From Variovorax guangxiensis (GTDB lineage: Bacteria > Pseudomonadota > Gammaproteobacteria > Burkholderiales > Burkholderiaceae_C), in contig NZ_RXFT01000023.1 in assembly GCF_003952165.1 (NCBI RefSeq), forward strand, positions 1 to 64,000: a stretch of DNA of 64,000 nt, in the 5' to 3' direction. The position numbers and the translations under genes were made by a program. Below the pieces are notes generated by a model. It was not told where the DNA came from. It saw only the letters and a list, made by a program, of their open reading frames with translations, and searched no databases. Positions 44,064 to 52,502 of this stretch are shown here, piece after piece; position 1 is the stretch's first letter, and each line of letters begins with the position of its first letter.

Positions 44064-45191
44064 GTGGAACTCCTCAATGCCACCCGCATGGTCGCGGGGT
44101 TCAACCTGGGCGTCGAGCCGAGCGGACGGGAACTGCTCGTGGTGGTCGCCAAGGGAACCTTCCGCATTCCGCCGCCCGACGCGCCGGACGGCATCGTGCT
44201 GCACGAGGCGCAGCTGCCGCTGGTAATGGCAGATACCTTCACCGGCGCACCGGGGCTCTCGGCGCCGGTCTACGAAGTGGACTTCGCGCCGCGCAAGCGG
44301 CGCTGCGACATTCTCTTGCTGGGTAGCGCGTACGCGCCGGGCGGCCGGCCCGCGTCGCGCGTCGAGGTGGGATTGCGGGTCGGCAGCTGGAGCAAGACCT
44401 TCGCGGTGGTCGGGCCGCGCCAGTGGGAATGCGCAATGGCCGGCGTCGGCTCGACACCGCCTGGCGTGTTCGTGCGGCAGCCGATCTCGTACGACGTGGC
44501 CTTCGGCGGCGTCGACCTCCTGCATGAGGACCCTGCCCAGCACGCCGCCTTCATGGCCAACCCGGTCGGGCGCGGTTTCCACAGGCACATGCGGGTGGAA
44601 TGGGTCGAGGGCTGGCCGCTGCCGGCCACGGAAGAAATCGATCACGCCGTGCGCGCGCCCGACGGTAACTACCGGCCCATGGCCCTCGGACCCGTGGGGC
44701 GCGGGTGGGATCCGCGCCATCGCTTTGCCGGCACCTACGACGACGCGTGGCGCCAGAAGCACTTTCCCTTCCTGCCGCCCGATTTCGACGAGCAGTATTT
44801 CCAGGCGGCACCGCTCGACCAGCAGGTGCCGCTCGACCACTTCCGCAACGGCCCCGTCGAGGTGCTGATGGCCAACCTGACGCCCGGTGGACTGACGCGC
44901 TTCACCATTCCCCACCTGGTGGCGCCGGTGCACGTATTCACTCGCGATGGCGAGCGCGAGGACCACACGGCCACGCTCGACACGGTGGTCATCGAACCCG
45001 ACGAGGGGCGCTTCAGCCTCACCTGGCGCATGACGCGGCCATTGAAAAAGGACGTCTTCGAGGTCGCGCAGGTCATGGTCGGCAAGAAAGGGCGCGAATG
45101 GTGGCAGCAGCGCGATGCCACGCCTTTCCCCATTCCCGTGATCATGGTGCCGATGGTGCCGGACGACGAAGAGATGGACGAGGTCGCATGA
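44064..45191 (+). CDS. DUF2169 T6SS adaptor-like protein
   Basis: 375 residues, a stand-alone DUF2169 protein: G-R-E-L-L-V-V-V-A-K-G-T-F at the N-terminus, Y-D-V-A-F-G-G-V-D, N-P-V-G-R-G-F and L-P-P-D-F-D-E-Q-Y-F-Q. GTG at 44,064 after GAAGAGGG is the start. DUF2169 proteins are associated with loading PAAR-type effectors onto VgrG. The next gene is coupled by ATGA, and a PAAR-like toxin gene lies two genes on, so this copy is the likely adaptor for that toxin. Confidence 0.85.
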   Translation: MELLNATRMVAGFNLGVEPSGRELLVVVAKGTFRIPPPDAPDGIVLHEAQLPLVMADTFTGAPGLSAPVYEVDFAPRKRRCDILLLGSAYAPGGRPASRVEVGLRVGSWSKTFAVVGPRQWECAMAGVGSTPPGVFVRQPISYDVAFGGVDLLHEDPAQHAAFMANPVGRGFHRHMRVEWVEGWPLPATEEIDHAVRAPDGNYRPMALGPVGRGWDPRHRFAGTYDDAWRQKHFPFLPPDFDEQYFQAAPLDQQVPLDHFRNGPVEVLMANLTPGGLTRFTIPHLVAPVHVFTRDGEREDHTATLDTVVIEPDEGRFSLTWRMTRPLKKDVFEVAQVMVGKKGREWWQQRDATPFPIPVIMVPMVPDDEEMDEVA

Positions 45192-46240
45192 GCATGCCGA
45201 CCTCAGCCATCTGCATCCGGCGCACGGGTCTGGTCACCAGCGTGGGGCTGAACGCGGCGGCATCCTGCGCGGCGATCCGCGCCAAGGTCACCAACCCGAG
45301 CGAGACGCGCTTCATCGATTCTGAGGGCGAGCGGATCATGGCGCACGCCGTGCCGCTGGAGAAGCCATGGCGCGGACGAGCCAAGCTGGTCCGCATGGCC
45401 GCGCTGGCGGTGCAGGAATGCCTGGCCGGCGTGGCGCGCGAGCGATGGGACGAGATCCCCCTGCTGCTGTGCGTGGCCGAACACGAAAGGCCGGGGCGCC
45501 TGCAGGGGCTCGACGATCTGCTCTTCGAAGAGCTGCAGGATCTGCTCGGGGCCCGCTTCTCGGCGGATTCGCTCGTGGTCGCGCATGGCCGCGTGAGCGT
45601 GGTGGTGGCGCTCGCGCAGGCGCAGCGATTGATCGGCGGCGGCGTGCCGCTGGTGCTCGTGGCCGCCGTCGACAGTCTGCTCGAGTGGCCGACGCTCGGC
45701 GCATACGAACGCGGCAATCGCGTGCTGACGGCGGGGAACTCGAACGGCTTCATTCCCGGCGAGGGTGCGGGGGCGCTGCTCGTGGGCGTCCCCGGCGGCC
45801 CGGGCGGCCCGGGCGGCGAGGGAGGGCTGGTGTGCGCGGGCATCGGCTTCGGCATCGAGAAAGCGCACATCGACACCGAGGAGCCGTTGCGCGGCGACGG
45901 CCTGAGCGCAGCCATCGAGGCGGGGCTGGCGCAGGCCGGCTGCGGCATGCACGACATCGACTACCGCGTCACCGACCTGTCGGGCGAGCAGTACTACTTC
46001 AAGGAGGCGACGCTCGCGCTTGCGCGTACGCTGCGCCAGCGCAAGGAGAGCTTCGACATCTGGCATCCGGCCGAATGCATCGGCGAGGCGGGGGCCGTGG
46101 CCGGAGTCGCCGCGCTGGCCGTGGCGGATGCGGCGGGCCGCCGCGGGTATGCGCCGGGGCCGGCCGTGCTGGTGCACATGGCGAACGATGCGGGGCAGCG
46201 GGCCTGCGCCGTGATGCGCTTCGAAGAGGCCGCGGCCTGA
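45188..46240 (+). CDS. Beta-ketoacyl-synthase-fold protein lacking catalytic residues
   Basis: 350 residues with the thiolase/KAS layout. The start C-I-R-R-T-G-L-V-T-S-V-G-L-N matches the KAS opening, and S-N-G-F-I-P-G-E-G-A-G-A-L-L-V-G matches the conserved P-x-E-G-A-G region. Where the active-site cysteine should be (A-C-A-S-G) the sequence is V-A-H-G-R-V, with H133 in the cysteine position. The two catalytic histidine regions also look replaced (V-T-D-L-S-G-E and E-C-I-G-E-A-G-A). It is thus probably a non-catalytic scaffold. Coupled by ATGA to a DUF2169 gene and followed by a PAAR-like toxin, it may act as a chaperone. A real fatty-acid enzyme is unlikely. Confidence 0.72.
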   Translation: MSMPTSAICIRRTGLVTSVGLNAAASCAAIRAKVTNPSETRFIDSEGERIMAHAVPLEKPWRGRAKLVRMAALAVQECLAGVARERWDEIPLLLCVAEHERPGRLQGLDDLLFEELQDLLGARFSADSLVVAHGRVSVVVALAQAQRLIGGGVPLVLVAAVDSLLEWPTLGAYERGNRVLTAGNSNGFIPGEGAGALLVGVPGGPGGPGGEGGLVCAGIGFGIEKAHIDTEEPLRGDGLSAAIEAGLAQAGCGMHDIDYRVTDLSGEQYYFKEATLALARTLRQRKESFDIWHPAECIGEAGAVAGVAALAVADAAGRRGYAPGPAVLVHMANDAGQRACAVMRFEEAAA

Positions 46241-46250
46241 GGAGCGCGCG

Positions 46251-47399
46251 ATGAGCAACAAGGTCTTCGCCAACGCCCTGGAGATCTCGTGCAAGGCCGC
46301 GAGCGGAAAGACCATGTGCGCCTTTCCGGACGTCTGCTTCACTCCGCCGCAGACGCCGGCCACGCCGCCGGGCGTGCCGCTTCCGTATCCGAACACGGGC
46401 TTCTCGTCGGATACGACCGACGGCTCGACCAGCGTCGAGATCTCGGGCCAGCAGGTGATGCTCAAGAACAAGAGCTACTTCAAGCGAAGCAGCGGCGACG
46501 AAGCCGGCTGCGCGCCCAAGAAGGGTCTGGTCACGAGCACCAACATGGGAAAGATCTATTTCTCGCGCTGGTCGATGGACGTGCTGGTGGAGGGCGAGAA
46601 CGTGGTGCGCCACCTCGACATCACCACGCACAACCACAGCTCGTATCCGGGCAACGAGTCGATTCCGTGGCCGCATCTGGAATCGATGGCGCCCGGCGCG
46701 GCCAAGGCGGCGTGCGACAAGGAAGTCAAGCGCGAGAAGGCCGCCTGCAAGGATTTCAAGAAGCAGGGCACGAAGAACGTGTGCGCCGCCGCCGGTATGA
46801 ACATCGGCATCAAGAAGCAGCGGGGGCGCGGGGCGGACTGGAACAAGATGTCGCTCGACGCCATCAAGGGCAAGGAGGCGGCCGACAAGTGCCTGCGCGC
46901 GCGCAAGTGCAGGCTCGTGCCCTACAACGCGCAGAAGGACGGCGTGAAGGGCTGCTGCCCGAGCCAGACGCCCGATCACGTGATACCCAAGAGCTCCTTC
47001 TACACGGCGGCGGTCTCCAAGGGCAAGAAGCTGCCCGGCTGGAAGAACTACAAGATGAGCGCCGCGCCCTGCATGTGTGCGGAGGGGCCGAGCAACACCG
47101 AGGGCAGCCACGGGCTGCGCCATGCGGCCCACAAGTTCATGGGCAAGAAGGTGGGCGCGGGAACGACGCAGTCCTTCGCCAAGGAGATGAACCTCTGCGT
47201 GAAGAGCGCGCAGAAGGTGTTCAAGTCGTCCAACTGCAGCAACAAGTGCCTGAAGGCGCAGCTCACCGAGGGGCACAAGGACATGTGCTCGAAGGACCTG
47301 AAGGACGCCGAGGTGAAGCATTCGCCTTCGGGGTCCGACGTCGCGAGCGAGGCGGCTCTGGATCCGCTCAAGGCGCTGGGCAACAAGAGATCCCGCTGA
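46251..47399 (+). CDS. PAAR-like (DUF4150) T6SS effector with C-terminal nuclease-like toxin domain
   Basis: 382 residues. Residues 1-125 are a DUF4150 PAAR-like tip (F-P-D-V-C-F-T-P-P-Q-T-P, P-Y-P-N-T-G). The rest is Lys- and Cys-rich, with C-C-P-S-Q-T-P-D-H-V-I-P-K-S (D242, H243) and later G-S-H-G-L-R-H-A-A-H-K (H287, H291, H294). A D-H...P core followed by a His cluster is typical of HNH/Endo VII-type nucleases such as Tox-GHH2, though the G-H-H motif itself is not exact. About 17 cysteines suggest metal binding or disulfides. It is the clearest effector candidate in the window, delivered on a VgrG tip. The gene after it is the likely immunity gene. Confidence 0.8.
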   Translation: MSNKVFANALEISCKAASGKTMCAFPDVCFTPPQTPATPPGVPLPYPNTGFSSDTTDGSTSVEISGQQVMLKNKSYFKRSSGDEAGCAPKKGLVTSTNMGKIYFSRWSMDVLVEGENVVRHLDITTHNHSSYPGNESIPWPHLESMAPGAAKAACDKEVKREKAACKDFKKQGTKNVCAAAGMNIGIKKQRGRGADWNKMSLDAIKGKEAADKCLRARKCRLVPYNAQKDGVKGCCPSQTPDHVIPKSSFYTAAVSKGKKLPGWKNYKMSAAPCMCAEGPSNTEGSHGLRHAAHKFMGKKVGAGTTQSFAKEMNLCVKSAQKVFKSSNCSNKCLKAQLTEGHKDMCSKDLKDAEVKHSPSGSDVASEAALDPLKALGNKRSR

Positions 47400-47412
47400 A
47401 AGGAGAGCGTAC

Positions 47413-48300
47413 ATGGCACAACGGCTGGGACTGTCGAAGGACAACCTGATATCGCGAGGCGCAGCGCGCTTCAAGGACCTCGTCTATCTTGCGCTTCAGG
47501 ACAAGAAGCTCCAGAAGAAAGGCATCGCCCACACTCGATTGGGCAGCGTGGACGAAGGTGAGATCGCCAATGTCAAGGATCTGGCATGGCGTGCGGCCGG
47601 CATCTGCGTTGTGCGCAAACCCGCCGAGAAGCTCGTCGCCGTCTCCGGCGACGGCCAGGTATTCACCTACGTGGGTGGACAGGAGGGCAGCGAGAAGATC
47701 CGCGACGCCTTCGACCTGCGCGCCTGTGCCGCCATAGACGGATACGCCTATGCCTGCGGCATGAACCGCGAGGTGTTCAGGCGCGCAGGAGAAGGAAAGT
47801 GGACCGCCATGCACGCGCCGGCTGCGCAGGGCGACGACGAGGTCGCCGGCTTCGAAGCCATCGACGGCTTCGGCGCGGACGACATCTATGCCGTGGGCTG
47901 GGAAGGCGAGTTGTGGCATTGGCAAGCCGGCGCCTGGACCCAGGGGCCGAGTCCGGTCAACGTGGTGCTCAGCGGCGTGTGCTGCGCCGGCGAGGGGAAT
48001 GTCTACGCCTGCGGCCAGGCAGGCACGCTGCTGCGAGGCCGCGGGCAGGACTGGGAGGTGCTCGAGACCGAGGGGCTCATGGACGACTTCTGGGACCTGC
48101 GCTGGTTCATGGGCCGTCTGTACGTGGCGAGCATGAGCGCACTGTACGAGCTGCAGGGCGATGCGCTCGTGCCGGTCGACTTCGGCCGCGACGCTCCCGA
48201 CAGCTGCTACAAGCTCACCGATGCGGAGGGTGTGCTGTGGTCGGTCGGGCAGCAGAACATCTGCTCGTTCGATGGCGCCGCCTGGCGCCGCTGGGAGTGA
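47413..48300 (+). CDS. Beta-propeller-like candidate immunity protein
   Basis: 295 residues, no signal peptide. After a basic N-terminus there are repeated blades with the pattern V-x-G-x-x-G-x-V/L-x-x-x-x-x-G-x-W: A-V-S-G-D-G-Q-V-F-T-Y, A-C-G-M-N-R-E-V-F-R-R, A-V-G-W-E-G-E-L-W-H-W, A-C-G-Q-A-G-T-L-L-R-G and S-V-G-Q-Q-N-I-C-S-F. This suggests a six- or seven-bladed propeller. It starts 13 bases after the toxin stop with a strong AAGGAGA, the usual place for a cognate immunity gene. A cytoplasmic immunity protein fits a nuclease. Binding is inferred from position only. Confidence 0.65.
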   Translation: MAQRLGLSKDNLISRGAARFKDLVYLALQDKKLQKKGIAHTRLGSVDEGEIANVKDLAWRAAGICVVRKPAEKLVAVSGDGQVFTYVGGQEGSEKIRDAFDLRACAAIDGYAYACGMNREVFRRAGEGKWTAMHAPAAQGDDEVAGFEAIDGFGADDIYAVGWEGELWHWQAGAWTQGPSPVNVVLSGVCCAGEGNVYACGQAGTLLRGRGQDWEVLETEGLMDDFWDLRWFMGRLYVASMSALYELQGDALVPVDFGRDAPDSCYKLTDAEGVLWSVGQQNICSFDGAAWRRWE

Positions 48301-48310
48301 GGGCGAGGCC

Positions 48311-49606
48311 ATGAGCATCGTCGCGGCGAACAACACGGAAGGCATGGCCCTGAACAGGCCCGTGCCGGCCGTCGTCGCGCAGCATGCGGAGGAAAGCGCG
48401 GTGCTCTTCCATGTGCGGGCGCGGATGGTCGATGCGCCTCATGTCAGGCTGCATCATCTGCGCCGCCTGGACGACCGGCTGGCGGCACATCTGGACGGTC
48501 TTGCCGTGGCGGGTGCGTACGGCGCACATCTGTGCGCGACGGCGCTGGCCATGCCCGGCCCGGGCGAACTCTTCGCAACCACCGCGCTGGCGCTCGACAC
48601 GCACGACGGCCCTTGCCTCGACAAGGTGCTGGCGCTCGCGCATGCCTTGCCGGAGTGCCGCCCCGGCGTGCTGGCCGCCTTCGAATGGGTTTCAGCGCCT
48701 TCGTTGCGCGGCATCACCGGCGGGCTGCTGGCTTCTCCATCGGCATTCCATCGCATGGTGGGCATCCTGGCCTGCGGTGCGCATCGCGTCGATCCGGGCG
48801 CGCCGCTGGTGGCGGCGCTGGGCGATCCGGACAGCTTGTTGCGCGAGCACGCGCTTCGCATCGCAGGGGAGTGCGGCAGGCTGGACCTGCAGGGCGCTTG
48901 CGTGCGCGCCTTGGCCGATGAGGACGCCGCTTGCCGTTTTCAGGCTGCGCGTTCGGCGGTGCTGCTCGGCGACCGGCATGCAGCGATACGGGTACTGCAC
49001 GAGGAGACGGGCGCAGGCAGGCCGCACCGGGCGCAAGCCATCGGGCTGCTGCTCAAGCTCGCCTCGCCCGAGCAGGCGGTGCCGATCCTGAAGTCTCTGT
49101 TCGAGTCGCAGGCGGATGCGCGAGAACTGATCCGCGGCCTTGGCACGAACGGCGATCCGCGCTGGGTGCCTTGGCTGATCGACAGGATGGACGATGCTTC
49201 CCTGTCGCGCCTGGCCGGCGAAGCCTTCACGCTGATCACCGGCCTCGATCTCGCGGCGCACGATCTGGAGCGCAAGCCACCCGATGGCGCCGAGACCGGT
49301 CCGATGGACGATCCGGCGGACGACGACGTTGCGATGGACGAAGACGACGGCCTGCCCTGGCCCGACGCGGGCAAGGTCGCCGACGCGTGGGCCGTTCGCG
49401 CGCCGGGCTTTCCGGAGGGCGTTCGCCACTTCATGGGAGCGCCACCGTCGTGGGACCACGCCGTCCAGGTGCGCGCCCGGGGTTGCCAGCGGCAACGCGG
49501 GGCGGCCTCGGAATACCTGTGCCTGCTTCGGCCCGGCACGGCGCTGTTTCCGACCGGAGCTCCTGCGTGGCGCCAGCAGCGCTGGCTTGCCGGACCCGAG
49601 GCCTGA
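48311..49606 (+). CDS. TIGR02270-family T6SS-associated HEAT-like protein
   Basis: 431 residues. The middle (about 130-330) is helical with HEAT-like units (A-L-G-D-P-D-S-L-L-R-E-H-A-L-R-I-A-G-E, A-L-A-D-E-D-A-A-C-R-F-Q-A-A-R-S-A). The C-terminus has an acidic stretch (D-D-P-A-D-D-D-V-A-M-D-E-D-D) then P-x-W-D-H-A-V-Q-V and R-G-A-A-S-E-Y-L. This matches the TIGR02270 family known from T6SS loci. Its role is undefined; HEAT-type proteins usually bind partners, here plausibly effectors or adaptors. It sits directly after the toxin-immunity pair and before a tiny membrane protein. Confidence 0.72.
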   Translation: MSIVAANNTEGMALNRPVPAVVAQHAEESAVLFHVRARMVDAPHVRLHHLRRLDDRLAAHLDGLAVAGAYGAHLCATALAMPGPGELFATTALALDTHDGPCLDKVLALAHALPECRPGVLAAFEWVSAPSLRGITGGLLASPSAFHRMVGILACGAHRVDPGAPLVAALGDPDSLLREHALRIAGECGRLDLQGACVRALADEDAACRFQAARSAVLLGDRHAAIRVLHEETGAGRPHRAQAIGLLLKLASPEQAVPILKSLFESQADARELIRGLGTNGDPRWVPWLIDRMDDASLSRLAGEAFTLITGLDLAAHDLERKPPDGAETGPMDDPADDDVAMDEDDGLPWPDAGKVADAWAVRAPGFPEGVRHFMGAPPSWDHAVQVRARGCQRQRGAASEYLCLLRPGTALFPTGAPAWRQQRWLAGPEA

Positions 49607-49612
49607 GCGTTC

Positions 49613-49780
49613 ATGCGTACCCCGTACATCCTCGCGCTCCTGGCCTTCGTGTTCGCTGTCGCGGCAGCCCTGCGCTGGACGCGCAACGCCGGGCACTCCG
49701 ATCCCGCCACCCGCACCTGGCTCCTCGTCGCCCTGGTCTTCACCGCCGTAGCAGCCTGGCTGCAATGGCATACCTCTTAA
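49613..49780 (+). CDS. 55-residue two-helix membrane protein
   Basis: A short frame six bases after the TIGR02270 stop. Two hydrophobic segments (Y-I-L-A-L-L-A-F-V-F-A-V-A-A-A-L, about 5-20; T-W-L-L-V-A-L-V-F-T-A-V-A-A-W-L, about 36-51) flank a short polar hairpin with R, D and H. That arrangement is typical of a real small inner-membrane protein, and the spacing suggests co-translation. No homologue is recognised. It might anchor the HEAT-like protein or act as a further immunity or regulatory factor. Confidence 0.6.
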   Translation: MRTPYILALLAFVFAVAAALRWTRNAGHSDPATRTWLLVALVFTAVAAWLQWHTS

Positions 49781-49787
49781 GGCGAGA

Positions 49788-49816
49788 TTGCCAACATGTC
49801 CCACGGAATGAATACT
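49788..49816 (+). promoter_or_regulatory. Candidate sigma-70 promoter for tagH
   Basis: TTGCCA (49,788-49,793, 5 of 6) and AATACT (49,811-49,816, 4 of 6) are separated by exactly 17 bp. They lie in the gap between the small membrane protein gene and tagH, with an expected transcript start near 49,823, about 47 bp before the ATG. Prediction from sequence only. Confidence 0.4.
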
Positions 49817-49869
49817 CCTTGCGAGTTTGTTCGGGTGCATTCAGGCACAGAGCCTTCGGGGGCCGATTC

Positions 49870-51534
49870 ATGATCCATATCGCTGTCATCACCCGGCAAG
49901 GCGCTCCGGCGGGGCAGTCCATCTCTGCGGACTTCGGTCCCAATGGCGGCACCATCGGCCGGGCCGATACCAACACGCTGGTGCTCGACGATCCCGACCG
50001 CACGGTCTCGCGCGTGCATGCGCAGGTGCTGTGCCGCGACGGGCAGTACTTCGTCATCGACCGGGGCAGCAACCCGATGCAGTGCAACGGCGTGTCGCTG
50101 GGCTCGGGCAAGGAGGCGGCGCTGACCGATGGCGCGCGGCTGGTGGTCGGGAGCTTCGAGCTCACGGTGCGCGCGACGGCCGCCGCCGCGCCGCCGCCTT
50201 CGCTGGCCATTCCCAACACGGTGATCGGGGCGCCCGCGGGCGCGCCTGCCGCTGCCGCGTCGTCGAGCGACGATCCCTTCGCCGACCTGCTCGCGGGCCT
50301 CGCTCCTGCGCCGGCACCGGCTGTGCCCGCAGTGGCGGCTCCCGCGGCCGCGCTGCCCGATTCGCTGCTCTTTCCCGACCCGATGGAAAGCGGCTCGCGC
50401 AACGTGCAGGCCGCGCAGGTCGATCCTTTCGCGAATCTGCTCGGGCCCACGCCGTCGTCGACGCCGGCGGCCGGCCTCGGGGCGCTCGATGATTTCTCCG
50501 ACCTCGGTGCGCCGCCCGCGCATGGCAAGGCGGCGAACATCGACGAGCTTTTCGGCGGTGTGGGCGGTGGCGGCGGCATCGGCGGCGATCCGCTCGCGCT
50601 GTCGCCGCTGGCCGATCCGCTGCTGCAGCCGAACACCGCATCGAACGCCGATCCGCTGGCGGCCCTGCAGCAGGCGGCGCCGGCCACGCCCGTGCCGCGG
50701 CCGGACCATCTGCCGATCGACCAGTTCGGCTTCACTCCGCCCAAGGCCGTCGAGCCGCCAAAGCCGCCCGCACCGGTGCCCGTGCCTGCACCGCCGCCGG
50801 CACAGTTCGACGACATGACCGGCCAGCCGATCCGCATCAGCGGGCCGGAAGGCTCGGGCAGGCCGCTGGAACCGCTGAGGCCTCCGGCGCCGGCGCCGGT
50901 TCCACGCCCCGCCGCACCCGCACCGGAGCGCATGGCCAGCGACGACGAATTGCTCGCCGCCTTCCTGCGCGGCCTCGCGAGCACGCACCAGCCGCCCGAG
51001 ATGCTCACGCCGGGCCTGATGGAGCGCATCGGCTCGATGCTGCGCAGCGCCACCGAGGGCACGCTGCAGCTGCTGCTCACGCGCCAGGAGTTCAAGCGCG
51101 AGGTGCGCGCCGAGGTCACGATGATCGCGGCGCAGGCCAACAACCCGCTGAAGTTCTCGCCCACGGTCGAGGTGGCGCTGGCGCACCTGCTGGGCCCCGG
51201 CGTGCGCGGCTTCATGCCGCCCGAGGCCGCGATGCGCGATGCCTTCAACGACCTGCGCGCCCACCAGTTCGGCGTGATGGTGGGCATGCGCGCCGCGCTG
51301 GCCCATGTCATCGCGCGCTTCGAGCCTGCGGAGCTGGAGAAGAAGATCAGTGCGAAGACGGCGCTCGACGCGCTCTTCAGCGCCAACCGCAAGGCCAAGC
51401 TGTGGGACCAGTTCGTGTCGCTCTACGGCGGCATCGCGAGCGAGGCGGAGGACGACTTCCACAGCCTCTTCGGCAAGGCCTTCCTCGAGGCCTACGAGGA
51501 GCAGATGGCGCGCCTGAAGTCCGACGGTCAGTAG
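49870..51534 (+). CDS. tagH: T6SS FHA-domain protein TagH
   Basis: 554 residues. The N-terminal FHA domain (about 1-100) has G-G-T-I-G-R-A-D, S-R-V-H-A-Q-V and F-V-I-D-R-G-S-N-P, which together bind phosphothreonine. A long Ala/Pro-rich linker (about 110-350) leads to the C-terminal TagH domain with L-L-A-A-F-L-R-G-L, N-P-L-K-F-S-P-T-V-E-V-A-L and F-L-E-A-Y-E-E-Q-M. It is the probable substrate and reader of the PpkA-type kinase, and its phosphorylation should trigger assembly. ATG at 49,870 is chosen because the FHA domain starts there. A candidate promoter lies upstream, and the phosphatase gene follows. Confidence 0.94.
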   Translation: MIHIAVITRQGAPAGQSISADFGPNGGTIGRADTNTLVLDDPDRTVSRVHAQVLCRDGQYFVIDRGSNPMQCNGVSLGSGKEAALTDGARLVVGSFELTVRATAAAAPPPSLAIPNTVIGAPAGAPAAAASSSDDPFADLLAGLAPAPAPAVPAVAAPAAALPDSLLFPDPMESGSRNVQAAQVDPFANLLGPTPSSTPAAGLGALDDFSDLGAPPAHGKAANIDELFGGVGGGGGIGGDPLALSPLADPLLQPNTASNADPLAALQQAAPATPVPRPDHLPIDQFGFTPPKAVEPPKPPAPVPVPAPPPAQFDDMTGQPIRISGPEGSGRPLEPLRPPAPAPVPRPAAPAPERMASDDELLAAFLRGLASTHQPPEMLTPGLMERIGSMLRSATEGTLQLLLTRQEFKREVRAEVTMIAAQANNPLKFSPTVEVALAHLLGPGVRGFMPPEAAMRDAFNDLRAHQFGVMVGMRAALAHVIARFEPAELEKKISAKTALDALFSANRKAKLWDQFVSLYGGIASEAEDDFHSLFGKAFLEAYEEQMARLKSDGQ

Positions 51535-51613
51535 GTACAAGAGCCGGAACAGGAAGAACGACGACCCCGGTCGAAGCCACCACAACAACACCAGCCATCG
51601 CGAGGCACCCCGC

Positions 51614-52408
51614 TTGGAAATCGAAATCGTCACGCTCTCCCGGCAAGGAGGCCGCACCTACAACGAGGACGTGCACGGCCATTGGCACGATGAGCGCTAC
51701 GTTGCCTGCCTGGTGGCCGACGGTGCGGGCGGCCATGGCGGCGGCGACGTGGCGGCGGCCACCGCGCGCGCCAGCATGCTCGGCGGCTTCTCGGCCGCGC
51801 CGGGGCTGGACGAAGCCACGCTGCGCGGCCTGGTGGAACAGGCCAACCGCGACGTGGTGGCGCGCCAGGCGGAAGGCGGCAAGCTCGCGGGCATGCGCTC
51901 GACCATCGTGTTCGCGGCCATCGACCTCGAAAGCCAGGCGCTCGCCTGGGTGCACAGCGGCGACAGCCGCGCCTACCTGTTCCGTGGCGGTGCCATCGTG
52001 GCGCGCACCACCGACCACAGCCTGGTGCAGCAGATGGTGGCCGGCGGCATGCTCGACGAGGAGGGCGCGCGGCTGCATCCGCAGCGCAACATGCTGCTGT
52101 CGGCGCTGGGCTCGATCGAGGAGGCGCCCGACATAGCGGTGTCGGAGCGCATGCGCCTGCTGCCCGGCGACGTGCTTCTGCTGTGCAGCGACGGCGTATG
52201 GGAGCCCTTGGGCGACGAATGCCTGATCGACACGCTGCACGCCTCGCGCACGCCCAGCCAGTGGACCGAGCTGATCGACGCGCAGGTCAAGGCCAATGCC
52301 AAGCCGGGCCACGACAACTACACGGCGCTCACGCTGTGGGTGATCGAGGACGATGGCGACGACGTGACGCGGCTGATGCCGGAGAACGTTGCATCCACGG
52401 ATTGCTGA
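51614..52408 (+). CDS. pppA: PP2C-type T6SS phosphatase (PppA/Stp1)
   Basis: 264 residues. All PP2C metal-binding motifs are present: N-E-D-V-H-G, V-A-D-G-A-G-G-H, S-G-D-S-R-A-Y, S-D-G-V-W-E and H-D-N-Y-T-A. It removes phosphate from the kinase's targets, opposing the PpkA-type kinase at 17.6 kb and resetting the T6SS. The start is TTG at 51,614; the next ATG is well inside the fold. It is the last + strand gene of the block and ends before a hairpin. Confidence 0.93.
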   Translation: MEIEIVTLSRQGGRTYNEDVHGHWHDERYVACLVADGAGGHGGGDVAAATARASMLGGFSAAPGLDEATLRGLVEQANRDVVARQAEGGKLAGMRSTIVFAAIDLESQALAWVHSGDSRAYLFRGGAIVARTTDHSLVQQMVAGGMLDEEGARLHPQRNMLLSALGSIEEAPDIAVSERMRLLPGDVLLLCSDGVWEPLGDECLIDTLHASRTPSQWTELIDAQVKANAKPGHDNYTALTLWVIEDDGDDVTRLMPENVASTDC

Positions 52409-52445
52409 GGATTTCCGTCTCGAGGCAAGGAAAGAGGCAAAGAAG

Positions 52446-52475
52446 AAGGGCCCGAAGCGATCGCTCCGGGCCCTT
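52446..52475. terminator. Hairpin between pppA (+) and the convergent tube operon (-)
   Basis: AAGGGCCCG (52,446-52,454) pairs perfectly with CGGGCCCTT (52,467-52,475), with an inner AGC/GCT extension. It lies between convergent genes, 38 bp after the pppA stop and 27 bp before the stop of the minus-strand gene. A run of purines before it gives Us on the minus transcript and a weak TTGTCGTT follows on the plus, so it could serve both directions. Confidence 0.65.
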
Positions 52476-52502
52476 GTCGTTCCAGCCGGGTCGGCTGTCC
52501 GT

